Source: JAHRAH01 sp051009015
Lineage (GTDB): Bacteria > Pseudomonadota > Gammaproteobacteria > Tethybacterales > Persebacteraceae
Assembly (NCBI GenBank): GCA_051009015.1
Contig: JBPCWZ010000028.1
Span: forward strand, 1-27,050
Direction of reading: 5' to 3'
DNA length: 27,050 nt
The translations under genes were made by a program, and so were the position numbers. The notes under the pieces are model-generated. The model was not told the DNA's origin and ran no database searches. It saw nothing but the letters and a program-made list of their open reading frames with translations. Positions 21,701 through 25,300 of this stretch are shown one piece after another (position 1 is the stretch's first letter; every line of letters starts with the position of its first letter).

Positions 21701-22164
21701 CAGGCGAGAGGTGGAGAATTACTTTGACGGCAACCGGCAGTTTCCCCGGCGCTAATGGTTATACGCTTTCTTTGTTTGACAAGCATGGCAAGGTGTTTAG
21801 GATAAGGAACCGCCCGAATGAGTTGATAATATACACCGGGCGCTTGAAAGAGGTGGCGTCTTACACCCTAAGCGTTAAACTGATGGATAGCGAAAACGCA
21901 CCGGCGGATTTGCGGACGACAATAACATTCGTATTCACGCTCAGCATTGTAAGTTCCGATAACGCATCGGCAACTCCGGCATTCCCCAACCAGCCGCCGG
22001 TTATGCAAACCCCGCCATTAGCGGCAAACTCCCCGCCGCCGCCAATCCTCTTCCAAAAAACCCCGCAGACAACCCGCCCGATATCAAAACTCGCCCGCGC
22101 AAGCAACATTCCCAATATTCCCCCAAATCACCACTTCGCCCATCTTCGCCTGTCCGGGCGATAA
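760..22164 (+). CDS. Giant inverse-autotransporter adhesin with Ig-like modules and five beta-propellers
   Basis: This is a single uninterrupted frame of 7134 residues. Residues 11-35 (MRFAVGAAVVLVLALGAGG) form a signal peptide. ATG 790 (M11) is a plausible alternative start; neither start has a good ribosome-binding site. Residues 181-370 resemble the inverse-autotransporter beta-barrel of the intimin/invasin family (FQTPLGG, alternating aromatic strands, LFADYEED, LRYGLRAAPGGGLEVEISYD). Residues about 430-570 look FecR-like. From about 580 to 7060 run Ig/cadherin-like modules with recurrent GGxPPYxYS and ADDNHxxTPPATxxLTxxV motifs, interrupted by five propellers. The C-terminus is proline-rich. 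It is expected to be exported through Sec, anchored in the outer membrane by its N-terminal barrel and displayed as a long fibre, probably for adhesion. There is no intimin-type C-terminal lectin domain. All ten cysteines are in the propellers. Family placement is by motif; the ligand is unknown. Confidence 0.9.
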   Translation: MGFILDKVRWMRFAVGAAVVLVLALGAGGDVAGRGDVSGAAASSPVRDVADGGFLYGDWLRGRRVADYARYADDEIRLSAPASFWRQNASRIGDDVKLRLRSAFLTLAPDAAEVRDILLRYGNGGEVDAGEWQKLRSAGLRESLHDLPFAVAAESERRFADELGLAAQRRLAFVRRARVEFQTPLGGREGQLGVDAAGGFRESEDDVIGWQLRAYGGEGKAAGGNAGLFWRFVGGDDLFGANLFADYEEDNEDGGFWRWSLGAEWKSRYGEVSANRYLALTDGKRRNDGRIAYTREGFDIDALVRVPGVEWLSARLGYYNWRGEYGDGDDDGLRYGLRAAPGGGLEVEISYDAESGDIGGALSYSRILGEAAPPAQRLATFDPRGHFFDAVRREYGQRISRSQVQLSQSASSMVRVQSAPVVVAIAADSYGAAVLGSGLSLTASVRMPGSVGVVMQSGEYAFPLRMPGGGGVSLTTGAGVGVQTLSAAMRLENKQWYLTLAQSSRVEFLGGGATLSIGSGRGVLRLSTGAPMSVLLINGAAVSLFGARLAFDADAGRVYVFDGSVAFSSAAISVMTVSLLAVDVLPVSLLTRVSQTSGISLFDAAGGVLPYRYTLLSPPSSVFVSMHSDSGILTYSPPDNPQTLTIIAAAMDSLGERATATAQLTIADPPPIDIAARFSVAAMPVDEFALMHWAAVSGGYVADGGEYHLSLSGDIHQGGGAVNVSIIANDDHANTLPATLVLTVGLIPGTVLLPQLPANTGGALQSAGVPYPGDVAFVKIIPLGLEVRTVPVYVGTESPAATLVGVGGRFFLSNGRRRPYHYEIEGDTRNLYLRESNIIWHSPALAVAGVRNITAVIYDIEATLRVPLTVSIVWRPITLSVSHYRPLMAKNTEQIVAVVTVSGGRQASLARVDLLGGGGNVRAPYERGTINLHSGDAAGVVTVVAVADDEESSTAPVTVSIVVTVYEQYVLTATGPVWNNVITITTGEAAGAPRDLAEIAADGSSSLRFILRGGNFPSYLRLTSDAGRSRLQLISPPQNSHTVTMVLAAQESKAQSPQSISLSVTLAIVHPPPLTISVVKKPPKYLISDRGKGIGGIYTGGGGWLADGQSDYHFRVNQMHIRGDAHIVNGTAFLEAWQGVPGVVDVIMDDDHSYTPPATISFTVQYQWPMHSGYADLHNRMVDENIRLHHISITSDVESQYLGFLWTHQAWEQNFEVSLINSRGYLTVDLTLYDNATRYFRAHVQQHAPITDPPDTSYTVTGVLKDALPGLRQTGIVLLAVDVLAPPISITVANRAASVGRGVLSSVGVISVLRGYGGTSGFSFSVSVPDVADAFVQVSDAGVISLRSPPSRNGLITVVAWADDVSYDYTPAGSTTLTVSVADPPVFLALMIPPGQLRGVKVEPIVDITLTLTGFAGWLSPSGELSVSGGRLGAAVSLSAAADGASLSFDGLTILISAGLREGLLTATIVADDDAAHTAPGTAYVVITIAPPNDELRVVGTLTAGITTTVTLGNYAPSGGFLPYRFSLAALREDIAFVTLNNGKSAAVVFRGSAHAPGVLTATAVLRDDRNQQAEMLLLADFVRAPSLSIFAITTNAGLETGAESWAVSLSSSGGYGAHTLFLAEGQTLFRMTDSVVLAVSSSSPVTASATIYIDDENAYTYRHLTIMPLTVLDPLGIAPPPLITLKTRAGLIVDEPVATLSAFGGNGGDGYAFGTDNGGYVKLENDAGSVLVWRLSEVDGSAGTVELTISADDNSQPKRRALVTMSLLLVHPTVSLSVARLLSVAATGVVATAARGVFWDGSGDGYSLVITGSGGASLSARIADYSTLLIEGISLGAATVTVLGMDNHPDSTPAIASFVLRLSSLLHLPSPFDAPVTVTIGREEVLTTLRAANAIGAPVFDITNAPPVVSIEGESGVLSFLSLSHSPATMVLTANVADKAHSVADLHRTAEALLTMDIVPPPVSILFAPPAEIVTGTITAAILTATGGYVSIGGSYAYGAEGDGVSVDAGGAVVVMTDAPRTLTATLFADDNHHYTPQASLIFTIAAPDRLTLLPASMFITTRIAITSQLLSLHTRVGAPPYVYALGGALPSYMRFDTTTGVFDIAGKPPDAPESFSVIVSVSDSSAVQRRTAATISVVVGHPLPLAHAFGGDVIVSAGEDAAHLVFSVFGGALSAGASYNISANALHGATITDIRGNDVRLEAFGRLGLHSITAVFSADDHHPQTAPLTAYLTLTVDTGFYLVPPLPTITAYAGQSLSAALDLATIRAFGHGMNFAEGDELLFDDLGDFPLETDMPFLILDDDGTDNDYAVIRQFGAALQESRTVTARFLIEDYDFIEEYTVTAVIHYVDKPLPPVSGVIHYAAVRATASVAGEMALATVIGIGGAGGPDDYHYSLLGGDGYLHLAGDILRLTGAPPGLAATASIVVADALIDDRAKGTLQVSLDFLPAPFSLRLSPPDVAAVIVSVSPPRAHLTMHAFGGIGGYAYSALYMPQGFALSGAVLWQTATLQTAATVTLTLQAADSAAPPVSASALWTVYANPLLPLSSSVWLLPDVAGHGEVAATVKGLGGVPPYRYVGVGGALVDGKSGAVRLFALLSGTVRISATVRIDDDNPQTGAITATLAADVFRVRSPLPAVFFGNDSLVSAVVGVSHPVGGVSAVLSGGQGLTGRIMPDGIFGVSAVAKGGGVYALRMHSALTSHGRFLATLVAGDDGGVYDPVSAVFGITAREPIGEVLLIGGGNPDSHAGSGDVLAAADDDLDLWTVRASDPYLENVGQRAALLNGTIIIAGGNDYSNGRPSRNIVWSADKGHTWQRYRWLQLSVGFGMAAHSGALYIVNGGDVWRSADSMEWTQLTTRGLSVVAGLPLVSHRGSLVMPVVDNRDRYRGAWTSADGINWSPPSGGHYDGEVADIAAVPHKSRVYLYWRGNAAYFDNDTERLTTCRNASYLSNGMRGISFGGSVYITGGDSNNSDIRANDGCGDAQSQGGIPRQRGFYFAMMHLPYNTLPVPVLPPPPHPARPVFVAPLTLTAGVSITATTAARVNVSGGRPPYFYNFAAAAPSYLRVNHKGAIVVRGGPLPSDAGTTLTLSVRVSDTNLYPGPTIAPLTVMIIAPFGLSARVFAAAGLRLAGAAAGTVRGVGGYLPYSYSGGISVDAKSGEYAFNPAAGFVSGDMLSATITVRDRLLSPASIIISARVGFRLPGRFIGANVTSDVMFPNDIAARFRTTLTNGALTASVRGDDVFSVTIAGLGGGRFEAVVYSQLTAEGLFETEIAVGDGGGRYVPLTASVYVRAQDASLQFTTQLLPPLSVFIDVNAPLTIAAETMPAALLTVRSIGGFAPLAFALQPGRYLTINNNGVVYAASAPTVAETAAFTVVVSDSARYPSSRDAVFTIVVGNEPENVRDINIFLSPQTASVLLANKPVVAASVSIVGGYAPDGGYVWSASVPGGSALVSGDVLLLSVSAAASITATLIGDDIYSGTRPATVFLTAQVYDDLTAQVVPPMRTVILFDIVPQPLATISVFGGNGAYSYSLATSPDASSAFVVGGTIISLTATMSLTATMTLTAFVADAPFAASALMTIIAESPKPLRASVHYQSALLRSGSIGGTIKASGGLGRYRFTARANISVHNRSGEFRMLAPPGFAPGALLSATVLFTDDEFGVFPRRVVLTARIGEDLPLSRQQSAVTVGVNALHHLGGFAMTAAMSSSLSWHISPPSHFTATFAGSRTEGGTLFVQSALKGQGVWTATAAAFAGGYFPATAYFTARAKLPDGEVFIIGGNAGLTSGNKNTIVYVAASDNLSVWTPVATIAHVDFHKVAHVNGTLVVFGDVHVRSLGGTRKRLLWSGDRGRTWSSYAPPFSWGIRPAIVAHNGALYFFGDSKDGDDNITRTWRSDDIAAGASGWHLLEGEGQIPESTSVGAVSYRGSLYVVHAGYESTGGTFVFEEGVPWRKINDTAVSRRRGRMVQYGEQLYLFYGREIWEFGGGGGIGDDSNWRQCFRGIPRYYTRNILPINGTIYLFENDATVGGCLPEVAVRPLLPAAANSNFRVAYMPRVIPPLSPTIFPPSRLRAEFAAGVRITNGARLTATLAEMEVQGGMAPYHYSIIGDAPGYLSVVGGVVSVVGGPPLARVSTAVMVSVAVRDDYVIPARATAVLTISLVPPPPLSASAFVAGDGRLLRASVLVGNITAAGLAPVRFSSSSPLLTLDVQSGAFGFLPSVSGETITATIIADDDGYSPPITMVISARAGLDIPGALLPLSPGVITVRAGEVAGVAEVRATSNLIGGLTAAMGGGGFVFQSGGNNGAVWTAYIQSSLASGGLHTVVVTIGDSGGRYLPLSAQLTVRANESIGEVILIGGGSVVYAANGNDMSVWTPRATVAGLAVHGHRVVDLNGTIVVVGGKKADGGYSKQIWYSPDRGTTWLSRRSLDDGGLDAVFFGHAALFHNNAVFALGGFRNGQKSDRIYRLENPAGVWQRIEHNGTFPAIANFGAVSRNQAIFVPNSVLDGRGVVSYYDGRSWQRGIHYGQANNIGAHEVYLHGEGFYVVESVADGRMVSFGDGLRRTRECFTRFAAPQPDVQALAFDDAAYLIGGGLRAVRRLDECPPPNGNAGVLPSDEVAVSVRAVFLPFGADYRRTVAPPPPRLGARVVPDGAVSLVAHTLSMTLATVQAVRGRAPYRFSLVNAPPLFALHSLDGVLSFGGSLSVGTITLTAQIADRNWLRQTARAQITVISAPLGDVSLSVQFLNNLNFVAGQPLRTMAILHPRGGFGGGGYVLRASVNSPSVFATVVNSALLVSASRIGEVYVNVIADDMPGLTASRAGVERLLLNVHSPLHISLSAYSPPAAFYNAGVIAPRNLAVVHFGGGYSAFDFGSNSRPRLSVESGPDNFALVSPGAGRQLILLSSLTVSSDVLVTVLAEDYLSPPSQSRAVFTILRVAPLSASVAMDSLLDGGNARATIFGLGGVPPYRYSALGAVVDSGGVLRIGDGIGAVTVSVIVHDASALSPPATIAITANLGANVRGRFNGNSRLHAVVVGVPRLIGNFSVRFVDGRGLTFGILPRGVLRIRRLPTIVASLHTLPGGGVETIRAASAEFYASPPRFGLYTITIAAGLSGGGYLPARAVWTIDASGEGESGEVLLIGGTGGIVWSASESNPAQWSPLVTVAGLERSHHRVVAHNGTIIVAGGIGEDARYIYFSADKGRTWSDYPSPFGVRHRFGMASFRGGVYVAGGYDENGRRLGDVWRTDDGRNWRQITTQGFAANGIADHALVSYNGTLIIPGGDNGGNAAENRRLYRSADGIHWSSGFAHPSYRDNTKGYAAAEHNGSLYIHGVRGDGGGVWHSGGGLERWSRCGIGRGREITPGGSDSGALSFGGSLYFFGGGALTIRRTSGCPPQAANGGQTPPGTEYARPVHITRAAIVNPPLPGAIGLSIVPPGIATLTVDSALTAVIGSVAAFGGAPPYHYVLFEGITSFVSVDANSGILYQSGTVTSVAQGKYIMVTDSSYRFDLAVVPLPLVIVPPASLSAQVLITSGVVGVSVVAATIRALGGAAPFRFLPLGGNSDINASLGYVRFHGDITRGGSVVVRAFEISDASAMAHTVFVTATVLHKLPGALVRATSGIVPVKFGAQSRLGEFYATLAAGISMTAAISPPGQFGVTVVSRSGGRFAAYIRSALTVGGRQTASLVVGDSGGGHVPYRAAFTVDAARGEVIIIGSDSNVWAASDNNLRDWQKRTQLTLNEGERMINFNGTLVAMPFNGRLILYSSDRGHSWKSTVQRSILFRRGFGMAVHNGALYIVGGEDGSGRYLRDVWRSTNIVDWQKVSAPGLDAMADFPLVSHKGSLIIPGGRQKYGDASSRRVYSASGRFWRRQTAGGEAPRIGLYANHAAVVYNGRVHIYGLDDAVYAFDNAQNWLSCGHSMPRRPDVRALVFGGGVHLFGGGTRDIARLNGCPPADGNIGQTPPNTENNAPVVYLPFDAPDIIAPPPPLLEVSVNADAPLTVTVGGLATINLITVHSIGGAPPFAYSVNALSYLTVSGGIVMLAGAPPQPATTTISVMVSDRDLLPSTVYAIFTLAAVSPPPVSVAILSSVSVLVAGESEQTITLSVSGGFTGAGGYYHISNGDAMVAAAAGNIAWVNISASINKRGKLTLLLSADDNHSGTPPAIASLTLQVVAPLQLQLSPPVISIVATLATLRAIAGLSASGGFGKRGYSLIDPPDGFALDGIIITQTIPLLTVSTLTLAAEVRDSNTPPRRATAKMAVAITPLKHFGASLRIGDGIIAANTPAAALIHPFGGVPPYRYESDNKVANVNLGGEIWFHLSSSKATMITTAITVNDSYESSETPPVSITLTATIAPLLQGDADGNESIRTVTANQWTPIGTMEVARTYDIADLTASHSPFALASAAYLGLDADGDRQMQIQAGPVSEGVYTISVMLGDSAGSYAPAAFAWTISVIKLPGDITLKPAITADFLPPRVLTLTAQLYLRKPLATLTVQGGLPPMAFSVFGVLPEHTAFITARRPDWLAISDDGVISVNGVVTRPVTLDSKDGAKMVAMATDALGQKVQSVFTLLVISKTGFSATLHTLRTVIGDGGYADVATVSVGGGHLASGDYAVRFEGSGDASYRIEGKRLAVSASSPGILTATVIADDQITRTPPATMILTLEVLPKLEIHTDIATIIITVPSSLKKGDPLLSVSVSGGAPPYSYKVDWTPKTGRPLSVGNDGIVALRFSLRYEDSKNALPRTWNLQVFDSKNLQATRRNLFFAYSAADVSIGITRFSAQPVVGEGWTAVARLSASGGYLYGNDNAYSYTIGAVHGASLSASVDTSGNVSILAISAGAATVMAIADDNHNASKPATVRIVLTAADVSGFAMSLVGGRGSVLTSPQPIRVATLSLVGGYLPAGANYDLRGKASKGAVFFGDAQPFGFAVSLLAQDAGDITATLIANDSHPSSPPATVLMTTKAIKGASIIVPDNLADGITVVPTGERWRITLTATGSFPGANGYTLSLFDKHGKVFRIRNRPNELIIYTGRLKEVASYTLSVKLMDSENAPADLRTTITFVFTLSIVSSDNASATPAFPNQPPVMQTPPLAANSPPPPILFQKTPQTTRPISKLARASNIPNIPPNHHFAHLRLSGR
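1300..1869 (+). other. Domain: inverse-autotransporter beta-barrel (residues about 181-370)
   Basis: This segment follows a roughly 150-residue periplasmic-side region and has the family's look: short amphipathic strands ending in Y/W/F, tight turns rich in G, D and N (GGDDLFGANLFADYEEDNED), and a closing strand LEVEISYD then GGALSYSRI. At about 190 residues it is short compared with typical annotated intimin-type barrel regions. In this family the barrel inserts in the outer membrane and the C-terminal passenger is exposed. The assignment is from pattern recognition without a profile search. Confidence 0.75.
2047..2469 (+). other. Possible FecR-like domain (residues about 430-570)
   Basis: Between the barrel and the first Ig-like module lies a stretch containing GVLRLSTGAPMSVLLING, then SLFGARLAFDADAGRVYVFD. 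This resembles the end of a FecR domain, which has a G-T/A-R-F/L core followed by a V-x-V-x-x-G-x-V strand. Its position suggests it sits near the outer-membrane surface or the periplasmic interface. This is a tentative resemblance and other beta-rich folds would fit. Confidence 0.35.
8959..9780 (+). other. Domain: propeller 1 of the giant adhesin (residues 2734-3007)
   Basis: The domain opens with IGEVLLIGGGN and contains kelch-like strands (LNGTIIIAGGN, HSGALYIVNGG) followed by Asp-box turns (SADKGHTW, TSADGINW). It ends with a strand bearing Cys2944 and, 37 residues later, Cys2981. A proline-rich linker (PVPVLPPPPHP) returns the chain to Ig-like modules. These are the hallmarks of a beta-propeller; the blade count cannot be fixed by eye, but about six HNGxLYxxGG-type strands are visible. 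Confidence 0.75.
10363..10647 (+). other. Propeller-less carrier module (residues about 3202-3296)
   Basis: This module has the LPGRF start, a middle that resembles the RF/YAAYIRSAL-type strands, and the GGGRYVPLTASVYVRA end seen immediately before the propellers. Here it is followed directly by an Ig-like module rather than by a GEVLLIGG propeller opening. It is either a carrier whose propeller was lost or one that never had it. Confidence 0.55.
12073..12921 (+). other. Domain: propeller 2 of the giant adhesin (residues 3772-4054)
   Basis: The domain opens with DGEVFIIGGN, with kelch-like strands VNGTLVVFGD, HNGALYFFGD and RGSLYVVHAG and Asp-box turn SGDRGRTW. The terminal cysteine pair is Cys3998 and Cys4029, 31 residues apart, the closest spacing of the five. 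It is the most divergent propeller, with a glycine run (GGGGG) just before the first cysteine. Confidence 0.72.
13801..14643 (+). other. Domain: propeller 3 of the giant adhesin (residues 4348-4628)
   Basis: The domain opens with SIGEVILIGGG, with kelch-like strands LNGTIVVVGG and HNNAVFALGG and Asp-box turn SPDRGTTW. The terminal pair is Cys4566 and Cys4602, followed by a PPP-containing linker. Preceding carrier module: GRYLPLSAQLTVRA. Confidence 0.75.
16153..17001 (+). other. Domain: propeller 4 of the giant adhesin (residues 5132-5414)
   Basis: The domain opens with SGEVLLIGGTG, with kelch-like strands HNGTIIVAGG, RGGVYVAGGY, YNGTLIIPGG and HNGSLYIHG and Asp-box turns SADKGRTW, RTDDGRNW and RSADGIHW. 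The terminal pair is Cys5350 and Cys5390. It is the clearest of the five and the best template for aligning the others. Confidence 0.78.
17872..18678 (+). other. Domain: propeller 5 of the giant adhesin (residues 5705-5973)
   Basis: The domain opens with RGEVIIIGSD, with kelch-like strands FNGTLVAMPF, HNGALYIVGG, HKGSLIIPGG and YNGRVHIYG and Asp-box turn SSDRGHSW. The terminal pair is Cys5913 and Cys5948, followed by GNIGQTPPNT, which nearly copies the linker after propeller 4 (GGQTPPGT). Propellers 4 and 5 therefore look like the most recent duplication. Confidence 0.77.
19819..20121 (+). other. Second propeller-less carrier module (residues about 6354-6454)
   Basis: A degenerate copy of the pre-propeller module: it ends GVYTISVMLGDSAGSYAPAA then a TISV strand, matching the GDSGGRYLPL or GDSGGGHVPY ends before propellers 3 and 5. 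No propeller follows; the chain continues with LPGDITLKP and an Ig-like module. Confidence 0.5.
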
Positions 22165-22191
22165 GCCGGCGCGGGGTTGTTTTGTTTTTTT
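22151..22191 (+). terminator. Possible terminator of the adhesin gene
   Basis: A short GC-rich inverted repeat (CCGG and CCGG around the stop codon) is followed by GCGGGG and a T-rich run (TTGTTTTGTTTTTTT). The stem is weak, so this is a candidate only. The run lies next to the stronger hairpin at 22199-22228, which belongs to the opposing tracrRNA. Confidence 0.3.
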
Positions 22192-22198
22192 AATGCAA

Positions 22199-22292
22199 GG
22201 GGCGGCGCCCGCAGGTAAAAGCCGCCCCCGAATGGTGTGTCCGAATGGACGCTTGTTAATGCAAGCAAAATCCACCGAATCTGATGTGATAC
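22199..22292 (-). ncRNA. tracrRNA of the type II-C CRISPR system
   Basis: Read on the minus strand from about 22292, the RNA begins with an anti-repeat. Positions 22291-22272 pair with 20 nt of the array repeat in crRNA sense with a single G-U wobble (17 of them perfect without it). After a 5-nt bulge, GCTTGC (22266-22261) pairs with GCAAGC near the start of the crRNA repeat. Downstream come a small hairpin (GTCC-ATTC-GGAC, 22250-22239) and a strong GC stem (GGGGCGGC with GCCGCCCC, 22228-22221 and 22206-22199). This is the known order of a II-C tracrRNA: anti-repeat, small stem, terminal stem. It is about 94 nt, transcribed away from cas9 and toward the 3' end of the adhesin gene. The 3' end is uncertain because no U-tract follows the last stem. 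Confidence 0.85.
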
Positions 22293-22298
22293 CCGCGC

Positions 22299-22307
22299 AT
22301 TGTATCA
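22299..22307 (-). promoter_or_regulatory. tracrRNA promoter, extended -10
   Basis: On the minus strand TGATACAAT (TGnTATAAT with one mismatch) ends 7 bases before the predicted tracrRNA start at the anti-repeat. The identical nonamer closes every repeat of the CRISPR array. No -35 was recognised, as expected for an extended -10 promoter. Confidence 0.65.
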
Positions 22308-22311
22308 TGTG

Positions 22312-22361
22312 ATAAGCGGCATCGCGGCATAAGCAACATTAGTATCGTAGAATAAGCGGCA
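22312..22361. repeat. 10-bp direct repeat between tracrRNA and cas9
   Basis: ATAAGCGGCA occurs at 22312-22321 and again at 22352-22361, 40 bp apart, with a related GCGGCATAAGC at 22325-22335 between them. The spacing is close to four helical turns and the repeats flank the divergent start region of tracrRNA and cas9. A regulator-binding role is possible but unproven. Confidence 0.4.
22348..22353 (+). promoter_or_regulatory. Candidate -10 for cas9
   Basis: TAGAAT lies 41 bases before the cas9 ATG in the otherwise AT-richer part of the intergenic region. No good -35 at 17 bp is seen. It is divergent from the tracrRNA promoter, whose -10 is about 40 bp away. Confidence 0.3.
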
Positions 22362-22394
22362 ACTACAAATTGCCAAAAAGGAAGATTATCGGTT

Positions 22395-25300
22395 ATGCGT
22401 TATCGTTTGGGGTTGGATGTCGGGGCGAACTCGCTGGGCTGGGGCGTTTTTGCGCTTGACGGCGGCGGCGCGCTTTCGGGCTTGGAAAAGGCGGGCGTGC
22501 GGATATTTACCGACGGGCGCGATTATCAATCCATGGCGACTTTGGCGGCACAAAGGCGCGAGGCGCGGTCGGCAAGGCGGCGGCGCGACCGTTATTTGCA
22601 GCGGCGCGCGGCATTATTGTCGGCATTGACCCGCGCGGGTTTGTTTCCGCCCGATGTCAAAGCGCGGCGGAAGTTGCAAGATGACGACCCGTTGACACTT
22701 CGCGCCGCGGCGGCGGCGGGAAAGTTGCAAAAGCCGCACGACATTGGCAGGGCGTTGTTTCATCTGAACCAGCGGCGCGGCTTCAAGAGCAACCGCAAAG
22801 ATGCGGCAAAAGACGAAAAAGAAAGCGGCAAAATACAATCATCGGTGGCAAAACTGCGCGAGGATATGCACAAGGCAAAAAGCCCGACATTCGGCGCATA
22901 CCTGCACGAGCATCACAAAAAAGGCGAGTCGGTGCGCGCCCGCCCGGCTGCGGACGGCAAGGAATACGCGTTTTATCCCGAGCGGGCAATGTTGGAAGCG
23001 GAGTTTGACGCCATCTGCGCGGAACAAAAAAAGCATTACCCGCATATTCTGGATGACGAAGTCATCGGCAACTTGCGCCATATTATTTTTCATCAAAGGC
23101 AGTTGCGCGAGCCGGAACCCGGGCTATGCGCGTATGTCAAAGACGAAAAGCGCGCCTATCGCGCTTTGCCGTCCCTGCAGCACTATCGCATTTGTCAGGA
23201 GGTCAATACTTTGGAATGGGCGGCGGCAAACGGCGAACGCCGCAAACTGCGCGATTTTCATCCGGCGCGCGATGCCGTAATGACCCTGCTGGAAAAAGGC
23301 GGAATGAACAAGCAGGGCAAAATAACCTTCGGCAAGATAAAAGCCGAGATAAAAAAGCGGATGACAAAAGAAGAGATAGCGACCGATGCCATCCGCTTTA
23401 ATCTGGAAAGCGAAAAGCGCAAAGAGTTGGACGGCGACAGCACGGCAAACCAAATGCGCGACAAAGCGCGGCTTGGCGAAAAGTGGGATTTGTGGGATAT
23501 CCAAAAGCGCGATGATTTTATCAACATCATTTGCGGCGGCGGCGATGACGATGAAATATGCAAACATCTGGCGCAAGAGTTTGGCATATCCGAAAGTGTG
23601 GCGGCGGAATGCATAAAAGCGCGGCTGCAAACCGGCACGGCAAACCTATCGCTAAAAGCGGCAAAGTTATTGTCGGCAAAAATGCGCGATGATTACTGCC
23701 TGCAATCCGAAGCGGTGTGCATGCTTGACGAAGACAAACAAACCCCGCAATTCTCCGCCGCCGGAGTGTATCGCGGCGCATTGTTGAAAGCATTGCCTTA
23801 TTATGGCGAAGTATTCGGCGAAACCGGCAGGCACATAATCCCCGGCGGCAGGGACGAAAAAGACAAAAAAGACGAGCGAAAGTATTGGGGCGGCGTCAGC
23901 AACCCGACGGTGCATATCGCCCTGAATCAAATCCGCCGCGTGATAAACGAACTGACGGAGATATACCAAGCCCCGCCGGAGTCCATCGCCATAGAGTTGG
24001 GGCGCGAGTTGCCGATGGGCGCACAAAAGCGCGGCAAGACAAGCCGCGCACAAGCGGCAAACCAAAACCTCAACGACGAATTAAACGCCAAACTGCGAAA
24101 TATGGCAAAGCGCGAAACCCACAACAACCGCCGCCGTTTGCGCTTGTGGGAGGAGTTGGGCGAAAACAAAGAAGACCGGTGCTGCCCCTATTCCGGCGCG
24201 CGCATTACCGAAGAAATGGTTTTTGGCGCCGAAGCGGAGATAGACCACATTCTGCCTTTTCAAATGTCGCTGGATGACACTTATGCCAATTTGGTGCTAT
24301 GCACAAAAAAGGCAAATCGGGCGAAGGGCAAGCAAACGCCGTTTGATGCTTTTGGCGGCAACCTCGGCGGTTATCAATGGGCGGATATTATCGCCCGCGC
24401 CAAAAAACTGCCGGAGGCGAAGTTGTGGCGTTTTCAACCGGACGCCCGCGAGATATTGCAAGGGCGGGGCGGCGATGATTTTCTCTCCCGCCATCTTAAT
24501 GATGTCCGTTATATCGGCGTGCTGGCAAAGGATTATCTGGCGCACATTTGCGAGGCGCGAAATATCACGGTGCTAACCGGCAGATTGACGGCGCTTTTGC
24601 GCGAAGGATGGAAACTCAACGGCATTTTGCGCGAAGAAGAAGGCGAAAAGCCGCGCAAAAAGAAAAACCGCGACGACCATCGTCATCATGCGGTTGATGC
24701 CATTGTTGCGGGGGCGACAACCCGGGCGATGGTAATGCAAGTATCCGCCGCCGCCGAAAGATGCGGCGACGGCGAATTGGACATCCGGCATTTGTTTGAA
24801 TATGACGAAGACGGCGAGCCGAAAAACCCATGGCAAGGTTTTCGCGAGCAAGCGCGCGAAGCGGTGGATAAGATAATCGTATCGCACAAACCGAGTCGTC
24901 AAAAAGCGGGCAAACTGCATAATGAAACCGCTTATGGCATTATCCGCAAAGACGGCGAAGCAAACCGGTATTATTACCGAAAGCCGGTCGCCGCTTTTGG
25001 CAACAAGGAAAAACTTGCCGCCGCCCTTGACATATATCATCCGCATTTGCGCGAGGGTTTTGATATTGCATATAACAGCGGCGGCAAAACCGGCGCGGCG
25101 GAATGGCTGCGCCAAAAAGGCGTCCGGCGGTTGCGGGTGGAGGAAAAGATGAAAGCCATTGTGATAAAAGATAACAAAGGCAAACCCTACAAAGCGCTGA
25201 AACCGGATGGTAATTGGTGCGCGGAAGTGTATGCCTATCCGCCAAAGTGCGACAAGGCGGGCGAGTGGCATGCCGAAGTCATAACCCGTTTTGACGCCAA

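Noticed and set aside
760..22164. Splitting the giant frame into several genes
   Set aside because: There is no stop or frame change in 21.4 kb and the module pattern runs through without a break, so one protein is the simplest reading.
22084..22308. Minus-strand frame across the adhesin end and tracrRNA
   Set aside because: It overlaps the anti-repeat and the tracrRNA stems, has no family resemblance and no ribosome-binding site.
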